Counted from the stretch's first letter, positions 7,354 through 15,297 are shown. The stretch is DNA of 18,991 nt from Mailhella sp. (GCA_017411945.1 JAFQPD010000074.1:1-18991), one strand, 5' to 3'. Notes: generated by a model from the letters alone, not told the origin. Made by a program: numbers and translations.

Positions 7354-8568
7354 CTAGAGCCGGTAGGCCGATTCGCCATGCAGGGCCTCGTCGAGACCGC
7401 GCAGTTCCTGATCGCGGCTCACGCGGATGGGGCCATAACGGCTGATGAACTTCAGGATGAACCAGCTCACACCGAAAGACCATATGGCGACCACGGCAAT
7501 GCCGAGGAGCTGTATGAAGAACTGCTCCACGCTCGCTTCCACAGCATTGATGGACTTCGAGGCGAACACGCCTATGAGCAGCGCGCCTGTCACGCCGCCC
7601 ATGCCATGGGCGCGCCATACTTCGAGGGCGTCGTCGAAACGGAACCTCTCCTGAACGCACTTGGCGAAGTAGCAGACCGCCGCGCCAGCCGCACCGATGA
7701 CGATAGCCGCCCACGGAGGAACGTAGCCAGCCGCCGGGGTGATGGTGGCAAGCCCGGCCACCGCGCCCACGAGAACGCCGGAGAAGGAAGGCCTGCGCTC
7801 ATGCCTCCAGTCCAGGAGCATCCAGACCAGCATGGCGATGGAGCCGGAAATGGTCGTGTTGGTGAAGGCGTAGGAAGCAAGGTCGTCAGCCGCGTACGCG
7901 CCGCCCGCGTTGAAGCCGAACCAGCCGAACCACAGAAGGCCGGCGCCCACAGCCACGAGGGGAAGATTGTTCGGCTCTGCCTTCTCGCCCGGGGCGATGT
8001 CGTCGCGCGGGCCGAGGAACATCACCGTGGCGAGAGCCGCGAAGCCCGCGCTCACATGGATGACGATGCCTCCGGCGAAGTCCGCCACGCCGAGGCGGGC
8101 AAGGAAGCCGCCGCCCCATATCCAGTGGCAGGCCGGGAGATAGACGAGTATCATCCACAGCACGAGGAACTGCAGATAGCCCCGGAAGTTGAAACGCCCG
8201 GCGAACGCTCCCGTGATGAGCGCAGGCGTGATGATGGCGAACATGAGCTGGTAGGCGAAGAAGAGGATGAAAGGCACGGTGCTGGCATAGTCCGGGCTGG
8301 GAGCCGCGCCCACCTTGTCCAGAGCGAAGTGGTAGCTGATGTCGCCGATGATGCCGTTCACGCTGGGCCCGAAGGCAAGGCTGAAGCCGCCGAATATCCA
8401 GATGACGGCAATGACGCCCATGGAGATGAAGCTCTGCATCATGATGGTGAGCACGTTCTTGCGCCGCACGAGCCCGCCATAGAAAAAGGCGAGCCCCGGC
8501 GTCATGAGGCAGACAAGAGCCGTGCAGAACAGTATGAAGGCGGTATCGCCAGTATCGGCAACAGGCAT
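7354..8568 (-). CDS. amtB: Ammonium transporter, Amt family
   Basis: This is a 404-residue ammonium channel/transporter with about 11 membrane helices and no cleaved signal. The twin pore histidines are H171 (IVIHVSAG) and H321 (VWRAHGMGG). The Phe-gate positions are kept in QLMFA (F110) and WFGFNAG (F217). The C terminus RGLDEALHGESAYRL is the conserved region that binds the PII protein GlnK in other Amt proteins. The residues before the second histidine read VWRAH where E. coli AmtB has VFGVH. It starts 12 bases after the urea transporter stop with an AGGAGG ribosome binding site in between, so it is the last gene of the urease cluster. No glnK gene is next to it. It probably recovers or balances ammonium made by urease. 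Confidence 0.95.
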   Translation of the reverse strand: MPVADTGDTAFILFCTALVCLMTPGLAFFYGGLVRRKNVLTIMMQSFISMGVIAVIWIFGGFSLAFGPSVNGIIGDISYHFALDKVGAAPSPDYASTVPFILFFAYQLMFAIITPALITGAFAGRFNFRGYLQFLVLWMILVYLPACHWIWGGGFLARLGVADFAGGIVIHVSAGFAALATVMFLGPRDDIAPGEKAEPNNLPLVAVGAGLLWFGWFGFNAGGAYAADDLASYAFTNTTISGSIAMLVWMLLDWRHERRPSFSGVLVGAVAGLATITPAAGYVPPWAAIVIGAAGAAVCYFAKCVQERFRFDDALEVWRAHGMGGVTGALLIGVFASKSINAVEASVEQFFIQLLGIAVVAIWSFGVSWFILKFISRYGPIRVSRDQELRGLDEALHGESAYRL

Positions 8569-8580
8569 AGGAACCTCCTG

Positions 8581-9585
8581 TCAGGCTGAGGGTGAAGGTT
8601 CGCGGTGGCTCTCCGGCATGAACTGAATGTTCGGCAGGAGGAAAAGCCATGCGGCGATGACGAAGGGGAAGGTGAGCGTGGGTATGCCCAGAGGAGCAAG
8701 GGCCACGTTGAGCGCGCCCTGCGCCACCACAGTGAACACAGTGCCGAGCAGGGCGTAGAGGATGACTCGCCAGTTCGGGCTGTAGAAGGCAGAGCCCAGC
8801 CCTATGGCCGTGAGCACTGCGCTGAACTGGTAAAGCCCGCCGGCCACTGCCCCTTCGTCCGCGCCGAGGAAAGCAGCTGTGGCTATGGCGACGACAGAAC
8901 CGCACCACGCGAAGATGGACGCCGGAAGCGAAGACGCGGCAAGGCCGATGAGGAAAAGCAGACCCGTGACCTCGTTCCCGATGAGGAAGACCTGCGAGAC
9001 GCCCTTGAGCGTGGCGCGCGCCAGAACTTCCAGGCCGGGCAGAGCGGCCACGGCTTCGGCAGGCTGTACCGGAAGCGTGGGATGCGGCAGGCCCGTGATC
9101 TTGAAGCGCGCGAAGTTGTACGATGCCAGCAGGATGATCCAGGTGGTGAACACGAAGGGGCCGGTCATGGCCGAGACCTTCCAGGTCCGCAGGAAGCGCG
9201 AGACGGCCATCATGATGACCGTGGAGAAGAAAGCTCCGACAACGACCAGCGTCCAGCAGGTCGTGTTCGCCCCGAAGAAGGTGGGGAGAGCACAGCCTAC
9301 GAGAATGCCGTTGTAGCCGTGCAGTCCCTTGCGTATGTCTTCCTTCGGAGCTCCCAGCATGCAGGCGGCCAGAGTCCCCACCGCGAGGCCGACGACGGCC
9401 CCCACGGCGACTTCGGGTATGCCCTCCGCCCATGCTCCCCAGAAGATGCCCGCAAGGAAGAAAAGCCCGCACCATGCGGAATCCTGAAACATGACCTGCC
9501 CTGCACCGCGCAGGAGCGTATCCACCATACACAGGAACCGGCAGTTCTCGACCCTGCAGGCCCATGCATCCTTTTTCTCTGTCAT
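8581..9585 (-). CDS. Urea transporter (UT family, dvUT/Yut type)
   Basis: This is a 334-residue inner-membrane urea channel of the UT family, whose crystallised bacterial member dvUT comes from Desulfovibrio vulgaris. It shows the two-fold pseudo-repeat of the family: GLHGYNGILVGCALPTF in the first half, and LPHPTLPV and LGIPTLTFPFV as the paired urea-pore signatures near the end of each half. The start at 9585 (MTEKKDAW) has AAAGGA upstream; an in-frame ATG at 9663 would overlap ureD by 56 bases and is rejected. It lies 22 bases after ureD and 12 bases before amtB, so it belongs to the urease operon, as yut does in Yersinia. The role is passive urea entry to feed urease. It is not the acid-gated UreI type. 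Confidence 0.93.
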   Translation of the reverse strand: MTEKKDAWACRVENCRFLCMVDTLLRGAGQVMFQDSAWCGLFFLAGIFWGAWAEGIPEVAVGAVVGLAVGTLAACMLGAPKEDIRKGLHGYNGILVGCALPTFFGANTTCWTLVVVGAFFSTVIMMAVSRFLRTWKVSAMTGPFVFTTWIILLASYNFARFKITGLPHPTLPVQPAEAVAALPGLEVLARATLKGVSQVFLIGNEVTGLLFLIGLAASSLPASIFAWCGSVVAIATAAFLGADEGAVAGGLYQFSAVLTAIGLGSAFYSPNWRVILYALLGTVFTVVAQGALNVALAPLGIPTLTFPFVIAAWLFLLPNIQFMPESHREPSPSA

Positions 9586-9607
9586 AAGCTGTCCTTTCGG
9601 CGGAAAT

Positions 9608-10615
9608 TCATCGCCAGAGGAATTCAGGAGGAAGCGGCCTGCCCAGCACGGCTTCGCGCACAAGGGAATGGAACTCGCGCATCTTCGTGCGCACTTTGCC
9701 AGTATCGCGCCCCAGAACCCGCAGGGCCAACCCGGCCCCGCGAGGAAGCACCGACGCGCCCCAGGCCAGCGAATCCGTCACGTCGGAACCAATGGCATTC
9801 TTGATGCCTGCCGTATGCCGTTCCGGCAGAAGGGCGTAGACGGAGCCCAATACCTCGAAGCCGCCCATGATGCCGATATTGCGGAAGTCCGTCTCGCCGG
9901 GGTCGAGCACGAGGCGTTCTTCGAAGAGCGCGTCATCCTCCCCTGCTCCGGGCCGCGATATCTGCAGGCCCGCCGAATAAAGGTCGAAGCCGAAAAGCTC
10001 CTCCTCATGATGCCATCGCCGCCCGGGCACGACGAGTTCCCCATAGACGAAGGAAGCCGAAGCCGGAAGCGTGACAAGGGTATCCTGCAGATAGCGGGAA
10101 TGCCTGTGCAGGATGAGCGGGTCGGGCATATATTCCAGATAGCTCTCTTCCTCGAGGCGGAAACGCTGGAGCTGGGAAGCATAGCTGTGCCCCATGCTGT
10201 GAACCTTGGTCGCGCTCTGCGTGGTCACGAGAGCGCAGGAGCCCGGGCCGGAATGTACGTCCAGTGCGAGCCTGTCGCCCTGGACGACGCATCCCGACGA
10301 GGCGATGACGATGACGCAGGCCATGCCCGGCTGGGATTCCTCCCAGTAGAGGGCCTTCTGGGCGAGGAGAGGGGCGCGGCGATCCATGTCCGCAAGGACT
10401 GTGCGCCCCAGCTCCTCATCGCGGCGGAAGTCGAGGCGGAGATAGCCCGCCTTGCCTGCCGTGCCGCTGGCCATCTGCGGCGGCTCGCCTCGGAAGGCCG
10501 CAAGCTCCCCTGCCCTCGCCCCCATGCCGAGCACGGCATCGCGCGAGGACTCGAAGCTGGAACAGTCCGGGCAGAAACCCAGCCCCGCACTTTCAAAGGA
10601 CACGGCCTCAGGCAT
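9608..10615 (-). CDS. ureD: Urease accessory protein UreD with N-terminal extension
   Basis: UreD (UreH) is the scaffold that joins UreF and UreG to apo-urease during nickel insertion. The family domain starts near residue 53 (AGYLRLDFRRDEELGRTVL). VQGDRLALDVHSGPGSCALVTTQSATK, EYMPDPLILHRHSRY and GRRWHHEEELFGF then follow, all typical of UreD. The chosen start at 10615 has GGGGAGG upstream and overlaps ureG by 8 bases, giving 335 residues, about 50-60 more than usual. The extension contains a CPDC pair of cysteines (C15, C18). Later in-frame ATG codons at 10525 and 10474 exist; the first has no ribosome binding site and the second a weak one, so a shorter protein is possible but less likely. 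UT follows 22 bases later. Confidence 0.92.
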   Translation of the reverse strand: MPEAVSFESAGLGFCPDCSSFESSRDAVLGMGARAGELAAFRGEPPQMASGTAGKAGYLRLDFRRDEELGRTVLADMDRRAPLLAQKALYWEESQPGMACVIVIASSGCVVQGDRLALDVHSGPGSCALVTTQSATKVHSMGHSYASQLQRFRLEEESYLEYMPDPLILHRHSRYLQDTLVTLPASASFVYGELVVPGRRWHHEEELFGFDLYSAGLQISRPGAGEDDALFEERLVLDPGETDFRNIGIMGGFEVLGSVYALLPERHTAGIKNAIGSDVTDSLAWGASVLPRGAGLALRVLGRDTGKVRTKMREFHSLVREAVLGRPLPPEFLWR

Positions 10616-11264
10616 GGACGGCCTCCCCTGCGGAGACCTTGCGGCGCGGCACATCGAAAAGTGCGTCCTCCAATATCCATTCGGCAAGAGTGTCGATGTT
10701 GCGGCCTGTCATGCAGTTGGTGAAAAGGAAGGGGCGTTCGCCGCGCATGAGGCGGGCATCGCGTTCCATGACCTCGAGGCTTGCCCCTACATAGGGGGCG
10801 AGGTCTTCCTTGTTGATGACGAGGATATCCGACTGGCAGATGCCCGGGCCGCTCTTGCGGGGTATCTTGTCGCCGGCGGCCACGTCGATGACATAGATGA
10901 AGAAGTCGGCCAGAGCCGGGCTGAAGGTGAGGGTGAGGTTGTCGCCGCCGCTCTCGATGAAGATGACGTCGCTGTCCGGGAAGCGCTCTTCAAGGTCTTC
11001 CACGGCGGCAAGATTCATGCTGGGATCTTCGCGTATGGCGGTATGCGGGCAGGCCCCGGTCTCCACGCCCACGATGCGCTCAGGGGCAAGCACGCCGGCA
11101 AGGGCGCGGCGCACATGCTGGGCGTCCTCGGTGGTGACGACGTCGTTCGTTATGATGAGCGGACGCACGCCTTCGCGCATGAGCAGGGGCACGACAGCCT
11201 CGATGACGGCCGTCTTTCCAGAGCCCACGGGCCCGCCGACGCCTATGCGAGTTATCTTTTTCAT
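10608..11264 (-). CDS. ureG: Urease accessory GTPase UreG
   Basis: UreG is the SIMIBI-class GTPase that carries nickel to urease and supplies GTP hydrolysis for metallocentre assembly. The 218-residue protein has a P-loop GPVGSGKT (residues 11-18), the nickel-binding CPH motif at residues 72-74 within VETGACPHTAIRED, the switch region ESGGDNL, and NKED for guanine recognition. It lacks the N-terminal histidine stretch found in some UreG proteins; the histidine-rich element of this operon is on UreE instead. The ATG at 11264 is preceded by AAAAGGA and lies 13 bases after the ureF stop. Its 3' end overlaps ureD by 8 bases. Confidence 0.97.
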   Translation of the reverse strand: MKKITRIGVGGPVGSGKTAVIEAVVPLLMREGVRPLIITNDVVTTEDAQHVRRALAGVLAPERIVGVETGACPHTAIREDPSMNLAAVEDLEERFPDSDVIFIESGGDNLTLTFSPALADFFIYVIDVAAGDKIPRKSGPGICQSDILVINKEDLAPYVGASLEVMERDARLMRGERPFLFTNCMTGRNIDTLAEWILEDALFDVPRRKVSAGEAVHA

Positions 11265-11277
11265 ATCTTGTCCTTTT

Positions 11278-12066
11278 TCAGCTCATGAAAAGCCGTACCC
11301 GCCCCTGCGAATGGACAGCCGCGAAGATGTCCGTCATGGGAGCATAGCCCGTCATGCGGTCCAGCGGAGTCTCGGCCGTGCGGCGGCAGAGTTCGGGAAA
11401 AAGTTCGGAACTGCGATACATGATGCGCTGCACGTCGTAGTGCGTGACGCGCATGAGGCGGAGCGCGGCGTTGAGCAGCCCCATGGCCACGCCATAGAAG
11501 TAGGTGGTGAGAGCCTCCTGCACGAGAGATTCCACCTCGGCATCCCCCTCCTCGCTCCCCTCGGCATGGCGCAGAGGGAACTGGGAAAAGGCGGAGGCGG
11601 CGAAGAGCACCGCCAGCGATACGGGGTAGCAACCCGGAGAAGAGCCCATGCGGAGCTGGCGCATCCAGCGGTCGGCCAGAGGAGAACACGTCATGCTGGC
11701 GGCAAGCTCAGCCAGCTTGCGTCCCGTGCGCGTCATCATGTCGCGGAACTCTTCCGGCAGCTTGCGGCGGTAGAGCGCAAGGTCGATGGTCCGCAGGCGG
11801 GAAAGAGCCGCATCGCTCACGGGGGCTCCCATGCTCACCGGGTCGGCGCAAAGGCGGCGCAGGGCGCGGTCCAGCCCCACGGCATCGCCAGTGGCGCATT
11901 GCCGCAAGGCCGAGACCACATACTGCTGGAGCGTTGCCGCATCGTGCACAGCCCCCTTCTGGACGGCGGATTCCAACGCCCCGGAGAACGCGAAGGCTCC
12001 CGTGGGCAGCATGGAATCGCCGAACTGCATGAGGCGGGCCAGAGAAAGGATGCCCGCCCTATCCAT
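11278..12066 (-). CDS. ureF: Urease accessory protein UreF
   Basis: UreF is the all-helical accessory protein that works with UreD and UreG in urease activation. The frame contains the family opening LARLMQFGDSMLPTGAFAFSGALE and the C-terminal PLDRMTGYAPMTDIFAAVHSQGRVRLFMS. I place the start at 12066 (MDRAGILS), giving 262 residues, because AAGGAG lies 10 bases upstream and the overlap with ureE is only 8 bases. Starts at 12093 or 12192 would run far into the ureE tail and add low-complexity Gly/Thr sequence. The protein is slightly longer than usual, partly through an acidic insertion EGSEEGDAEVE near residue 180. ureG begins 13 bases after its stop. Confidence 0.93.
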   Translation of the reverse strand: MDRAGILSLARLMQFGDSMLPTGAFAFSGALESAVQKGAVHDAATLQQYVVSALRQCATGDAVGLDRALRRLCADPVSMGAPVSDAALSRLRTIDLALYRRKLPEEFRDMMTRTGRKLAELAASMTCSPLADRWMRQLRMGSSPGCYPVSLAVLFAASAFSQFPLRHAEGSEEGDAEVESLVQEALTTYFYGVAMGLLNAALRLMRVTHYDVQRIMYRSSELFPELCRRTAETPLDRMTGYAPMTDIFAAVHSQGRVRLFMS

Positions 12067-12760
12067 GGCAGCCCAGCTCCTTATGGTGCCCATGCCTGCG
12101 CCCCCTGTGCCGCCGCCCGTGGGGGCCGCAGTCGATATCATGGCTGTGAGGCACGCTCCCATCCCCGTGCCTGTGCTCTCGTCCGAAGCCATGGCTTAGC
12201 AGGGGCTCGTGTACATGGTGATGCCCGCCCTGCTCCGCCCCGCCGAAAAGAAGGCGGGCCTCATGCTCGTCCAGCAGGGCAAGCACGTCTTCCCCGGAAA
12301 GGAAAACATAGCTTATGCCCGGAACGGCATGGGTATCCATGACGGACGCCATGACCTTCTCGTCGGTGGAAACGGGAACGAAGACAGTACTGCCCTGCAC
12401 CACCGCCGGCCAGTGCTGGTTGCCCAGCGCGTGGCCGAGGCGCACGGCAGAAGCAAGGGCCTCTTCTCTGGGGCGGCCGCCGAGGGCGGCCATGTCCACA
12501 GCCATGACGGGGCTGAGCCGTATGCGGCAGACCACGGCCCGCCGCCCGGCCTCGTCCCAGTCGAGTATGTCCCCGTCGCGCAGGGCCTGGCCGCGCTCAA
12601 GAGCTACGGCCATGCTGCGCCCACCCTCCGTCTTCTTGCGGAAGCGGTTTTTCTGGGCGTCCCACTGGCTGAGTTCCAGCCAGTCCACCTGCGCTCCTGC
12701 GAGACGTTCTTTCCAGGCCCCGTCGGCGGCATTGCCGAGAATGGAATCGAATATCTCCAT
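12059..12760 (-). CDS. ureE: Urease accessory protein UreE with long His-rich tail
   Basis: UreE is the nickel metallochaperone that hands nickel to UreG. The core (about residues 1-165) shows the expected LERGQALRDGDIL and the segment GHALGNQHWPAVVQ, where the histidine of GNQHWP corresponds to the dimer-interface nickel ligand. The last 60 or so residues hold 15 histidines in clusters (HHHVH, EHRH, PHSH, RHGHH), a nickel-storage tail as in Klebsiella UreE but mixed with arginine-rich stretches. Total length, 233 residues, exceeds the usual 150-160 because of this tail. The start has an AGGCGGA-like ribosome binding site that overlaps the ureC stop region, 9 bases away. The end overlaps ureF by 8 bases. 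Confidence 0.93.
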   Translation of the reverse strand: MEIFDSILGNAADGAWKERLAGAQVDWLELSQWDAQKNRFRKKTEGGRSMAVALERGQALRDGDILDWDEAGRRAVVCRIRLSPVMAVDMAALGGRPREEALASAVRLGHALGNQHWPAVVQGSTVFVPVSTDEKVMASVMDTHAVPGISYVFLSGEDVLALLDEHEARLLFGGAEQGGHHHVHEPLLSHGFGREHRHGDGSVPHSHDIDCGPHGRRHRGRRHGHHKELGCHG

Positions 12761-12769
12761 ACGATCCGC

Positions 12770-14488
12770 CTAGCTGAAGAAGTAGAGCTGGCTGAGCGGG
12801 ATGCTCTTCGCCGCAGGCACAGTCGCATGGACGCCGTCCACCGTGACCGCGAAGGTCTCTGGATCGACCTCCACCTTGGGCAGGAAGGAGTTGCGTACCA
12901 TGCAGTGCTTGGAAAGGGCGCGCATGCCGCGCACGGCTTCCACACGGCTCCTGAGGCCCAGCTTCCCGCATACGCCCAGCTCCTTGGCCGCCTGCGAGAC
13001 GAAGGTGATGCGCCCGGTCTGCTTCCTGAGGCCGATGCCGCCGAACATGGGGCGGTAGATGACAGGCTGAGGCGTGGGCAGGGAAGCGTTGGGGTCGCCC
13101 ATGACGGACCAGGCTATCATGCCGCCCTTGAGCACCATCTGGGGCTTGGCACCGAAGAAGCGCGGATCCCAGAGCACGAGGTCGGCCACTTTGCCCTTCT
13201 CCACCGAACCGATGAGGTGAGATACGCCCTGGATGATGGCAGGGTTGATAGTCACCTTGGCCACATAGCGGAGCACGCGGAAATTGTCGTTCCTGTCGCA
13301 GTCTTCAGGGAGCGGCCCCCGGGACGCCTTCATGACGCTGGCGGTCTGCACGGCGCGGAGCCAGTTCTCGCCCACGCGGCCCATGGCCTGAGAATCGCTG
13401 GAGAAACAGGATATGGCCCCCATGTCGTGCAGCACGTTCTCGGCGGCTATGGTCTCGGCGCGCACGCGGCTTTCGGCGAAGGACACGTCCGAAGGAACGT
13501 TGTGGTTGAGGTTGTGGCAGACCATGATCATATCGAAAAGCTCGGCCTGCGAATTGATGCCGAAGGGCAGCGTAGGATTGGTGGAGCTAGGCAGAACGTT
13601 GGGATACGAGACGGCCTTGATGATGTCCGGGGCGTGGCCGCCGCCCGCGCCTTCGGTGTGGTAGGTGTGGATGACGCGGCCTTCCATGGCGGCGATGGTG
13701 TCTTCCACATAGCCGGCTTCGTTCAGGGTATCGGTGTGGATGGAGACCTGCACGTCCATCTCGTCGGCCACGGCAAGGGCATGGCGTATCATGGAAGGCA
13801 TGGAGCCCCAGTCCTCATGAATCTTGAAGCCGCAGGCGCCAGCCTCTATCTGCTCGCGCAGAGGGAGCGGCGAGCTGGCATGGCCTTTTGCCAGAAGGCC
13901 CATGTTCACAGGCATATCTTCCGCGGCTTCGAGCATGCGGTGTATGTTCCACTCGCCAGGAGTGATGGTGGTACCGTTGGTGCCGTCCGTCGGGCCTACG
14001 CCGCCGCCGAAGAACGTGGTCACGCCGTTGCAGATAGCCGCCTCGCCCTGCTGGGGAGAGATGAGGTGGACGTGGGTGTCTATACCGCCCGCCGTGAGTA
14101 TGAGGTGCTCGCCGGAAATGGCGTCCGTCGAGTTGCCGACCACGAGGTTCGGATCCACGCCGTCCATCACCGCAGGGTTGCCGGACTTGCCGATGCCGAC
14201 GATGATGCCGTCGCGTATGCCCACGTCAGCCTTGATGACGCCCTGCACGGCATCGATGATGGTCACATTGGTGATGACGATGTCCAGAACGCCGTTGTCG
14301 CGGCTGGAGCGGGAATCGCCTCCCATGCCGGCGCGCAGGGTCTTGCCGCCGCCGTAGATGGACTCGTCGCCGTAGCCGCGCAGGTCCTTCTCTATCTCCA
14401 CATAGAGGTCAGTGTCGCCGAGGCGGATGCGGTCGCCCACGGTGGGGCCGAACAGGGAAGAATATTCTTTTCTTGAGATCTGCGGCAT
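12770..14488 (-). CDS. ureC: Urease subunit alpha (catalytic)
   Basis: UreC carries the binuclear nickel site that hydrolyses urea to ammonia and carbamate. In this 572-residue protein the metal ligands are all present: H139 and H141 (GGIDTHVHL), the lysine to be carbamylated K222 and H224 (CGFKIHEDWG), H251 (VSIHTDT), H277 (HTEGAGGGH) and D365 (CFSSDSQAMGR). The flap cysteine C324 and the catalytic histidine H325 are kept, but the next residue is N326 where Klebsiella and Helicobacter have a second histidine. Length is normal and there is no frameshift, so the enzyme should be active. The ATG at 14488 has AGGGAGG upstream and lies 9 bases after ureB. Confidence 0.98.
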   Translation of the reverse strand: MPQISRKEYSSLFGPTVGDRIRLGDTDLYVEIEKDLRGYGDESIYGGGKTLRAGMGGDSRSSRDNGVLDIVITNVTIIDAVQGVIKADVGIRDGIIVGIGKSGNPAVMDGVDPNLVVGNSTDAISGEHLILTAGGIDTHVHLISPQQGEAAICNGVTTFFGGGVGPTDGTNGTTITPGEWNIHRMLEAAEDMPVNMGLLAKGHASSPLPLREQIEAGACGFKIHEDWGSMPSMIRHALAVADEMDVQVSIHTDTLNEAGYVEDTIAAMEGRVIHTYHTEGAGGGHAPDIIKAVSYPNVLPSSTNPTLPFGINSQAELFDMIMVCHNLNHNVPSDVSFAESRVRAETIAAENVLHDMGAISCFSSDSQAMGRVGENWLRAVQTASVMKASRGPLPEDCDRNDNFRVLRYVAKVTINPAIIQGVSHLIGSVEKGKVADLVLWDPRFFGAKPQMVLKGGMIAWSVMGDPNASLPTPQPVIYRPMFGGIGLRKQTGRITFVSQAAKELGVCGKLGLRSRVEAVRGMRALSKHCMVRNSFLPKVEVDPETFAVTVDGVHATVPAAKSIPLSQLYFFS

Positions 14489-14497
14489 GGTCCCTCC

Positions 14498-14884
14498 CTA
14501 GTGCCTGACATTCTTGAAGCCGAGGGCATCGGCCTTCGCTATATTGACGGCCCTGGCGTGGGCATCGCCGGTCCAGGAATCCACGAGATCGTTGAAGCCG
14601 TACGCGGCACGAAGGCCGCCGAAGGGCACGAGCTCCACAGTCTTCTCATCGCCGGGCTCGAAGCGCACCGCCGTGGTGGAAGCGATGTTCAGGCGCATGC
14701 CGTAGGCGGCGGCCCTGTCGAACTCCAGAGCGCGGTTCACTTCGAAAAAGTGGAAATGCGAACCTATCTGGATGGGGCGGTCGCCGGTGTTGCGGACCTT
14801 GATGACAGTGACGGGCCTGCCTTCATTGAAGGAAACCGGGGCCTCGGCGTAGATGACGCCGCCGACCGGAGTTTTTTCTTTCAT
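14498..14884 (-). CDS. ureB: Urease subunit beta
   Basis: This is the separate beta subunit of a three-subunit urease (UreA-UreB-UreC), unlike the fused Helicobacter form. It contains TPVGGVIYAEAPVSFNEGRP, QIGSHFHFFEVNRALEFDR and the C-terminal GDEKTVELVPFGG, all family hallmarks. I list the ATG at 14884 (128 residues). A TTG at 14890 would add two residues and sits 6 bases from the AAGGAG ribosome binding site (complement of 14897-14902), whereas the ATG is 12 bases away, so the TTG start is a real alternative. A 72-base spacer separates it from ureA, the largest gap inside the operon. It ends 9 bases before ureC. Confidence 0.96.
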   Translation of the reverse strand: MKEKTPVGGVIYAEAPVSFNEGRPVTVIKVRNTGDRPIQIGSHFHFFEVNRALEFDRAAAYGMRLNIASTTAVRFEPGDEKTVELVPFGGLRAAYGFNDLVDSWTGDAHARAVNIAKADALGFKNVRH

Positions 14885-14907
14885 TTCCAAGGTATTCTCC
14901 TTATGCG

Positions 14908-14928
14908 CCGCAGGAAGAGGAACTGCGG
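14908..14928 (-). other. Small hairpin in the ureA-ureB spacer
   Basis: CCGCAG (14908-14913) and CTGCGG (14923-14928) form a 6-bp inverted repeat with a nine-base loop, 5 bases upstream of the ureB ribosome binding site in the direction of translation. No T tract follows. It may set mRNA processing or subunit ratio, but this is only a possibility. Confidence 0.3.
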
Positions 14929-14956
14929 TTGCGGTTGCGGGGAACTCTGCGGAAAA

Positions 14957-15259
14957 TCAGCATATGGGATCATGTACGGTGACGAGCCTGCTGCCGTCCG
15001 TGAACACGGCCTCGAGCTGAACGAAAGGGATCATCTCGGGCACGCCTTCCATGACATCGGCGCGGGTGAGAGCCTTGCGAGCCATGTTCATCACTTCTTC
15101 CACAGTTTTGCCGGAACGGGCCTCATCCAGTGCGACCGACGTTATGAAGGCCACGGCTTCGGGATGATTGAGCTTGAGCCCGCGCTCTTTGCGTCGGCGG
15201 GCCACTTCGCCCAGCGTCAGAACGAGAAGCTTGTCCATTTCACGCGGGGTAAGGTGCAT
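14957..15259 (-). CDS. ureA: Urease subunit gamma
   Basis: This is the 100-residue gamma subunit that packs against UreC in the (UreABC)3 complex. It opens MHLTPREMDKLLVLTLGEVARRRKERGLKLN, followed by HPEAVAFITSVALDEAR and GVPEMIPFVQLEAVFTDGSRLVTVHDPI, matching the family from end to end. The ATG at 15259 has a strong AAGGAGG ribosome binding site. It is the first gene of the urease operon; a candidate promoter and a leader hairpin lie in the 180 bases upstream. Confidence 0.97.
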   Translation of the reverse strand: MHLTPREMDKLLVLTLGEVARRRKERGLKLNHPEAVAFITSVALDEARSGKTVEEVMNMARKALTRADVMEGVPEMIPFVQLEAVFTDGSRLVTVHDPIC

Positions 15260-15277
15260 GGTTCCTCCTTTTGTTTG

Positions 15278-15297
15278 GGCGGCCCATAAGGGCAGCC
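15278..15297 (-). other. Leader hairpin before ureA
   Basis: On the - strand GGCTGCCC (15297-15290) faces GGGCCGCC (15285-15278) around the loop TTAT: seven paired bases with one mismatch. It lies in the predicted 5' leader about 10 bases before the ureA ribosome binding site. It is not followed by a T run, so it is not a terminator. A regulatory role is possible but unproven. Confidence 0.3.

Noticed and set aside
7886..9565. A 559-codon - strand frame overlapping amtB and the UT gene
   Set aside because: It shares the strand but not the frame of two well-identified transporters, and its product is Arg/His-rich shadow sequence without membrane segments.
12209..14476. A 755-codon open frame on the + strand opposite ureE-ureC
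   Set aside because: It is the antisense shadow of highly conserved urease genes in GC-rich DNA. The product is His/Gly/Ala-rich low complexity and has no recognisable motif.
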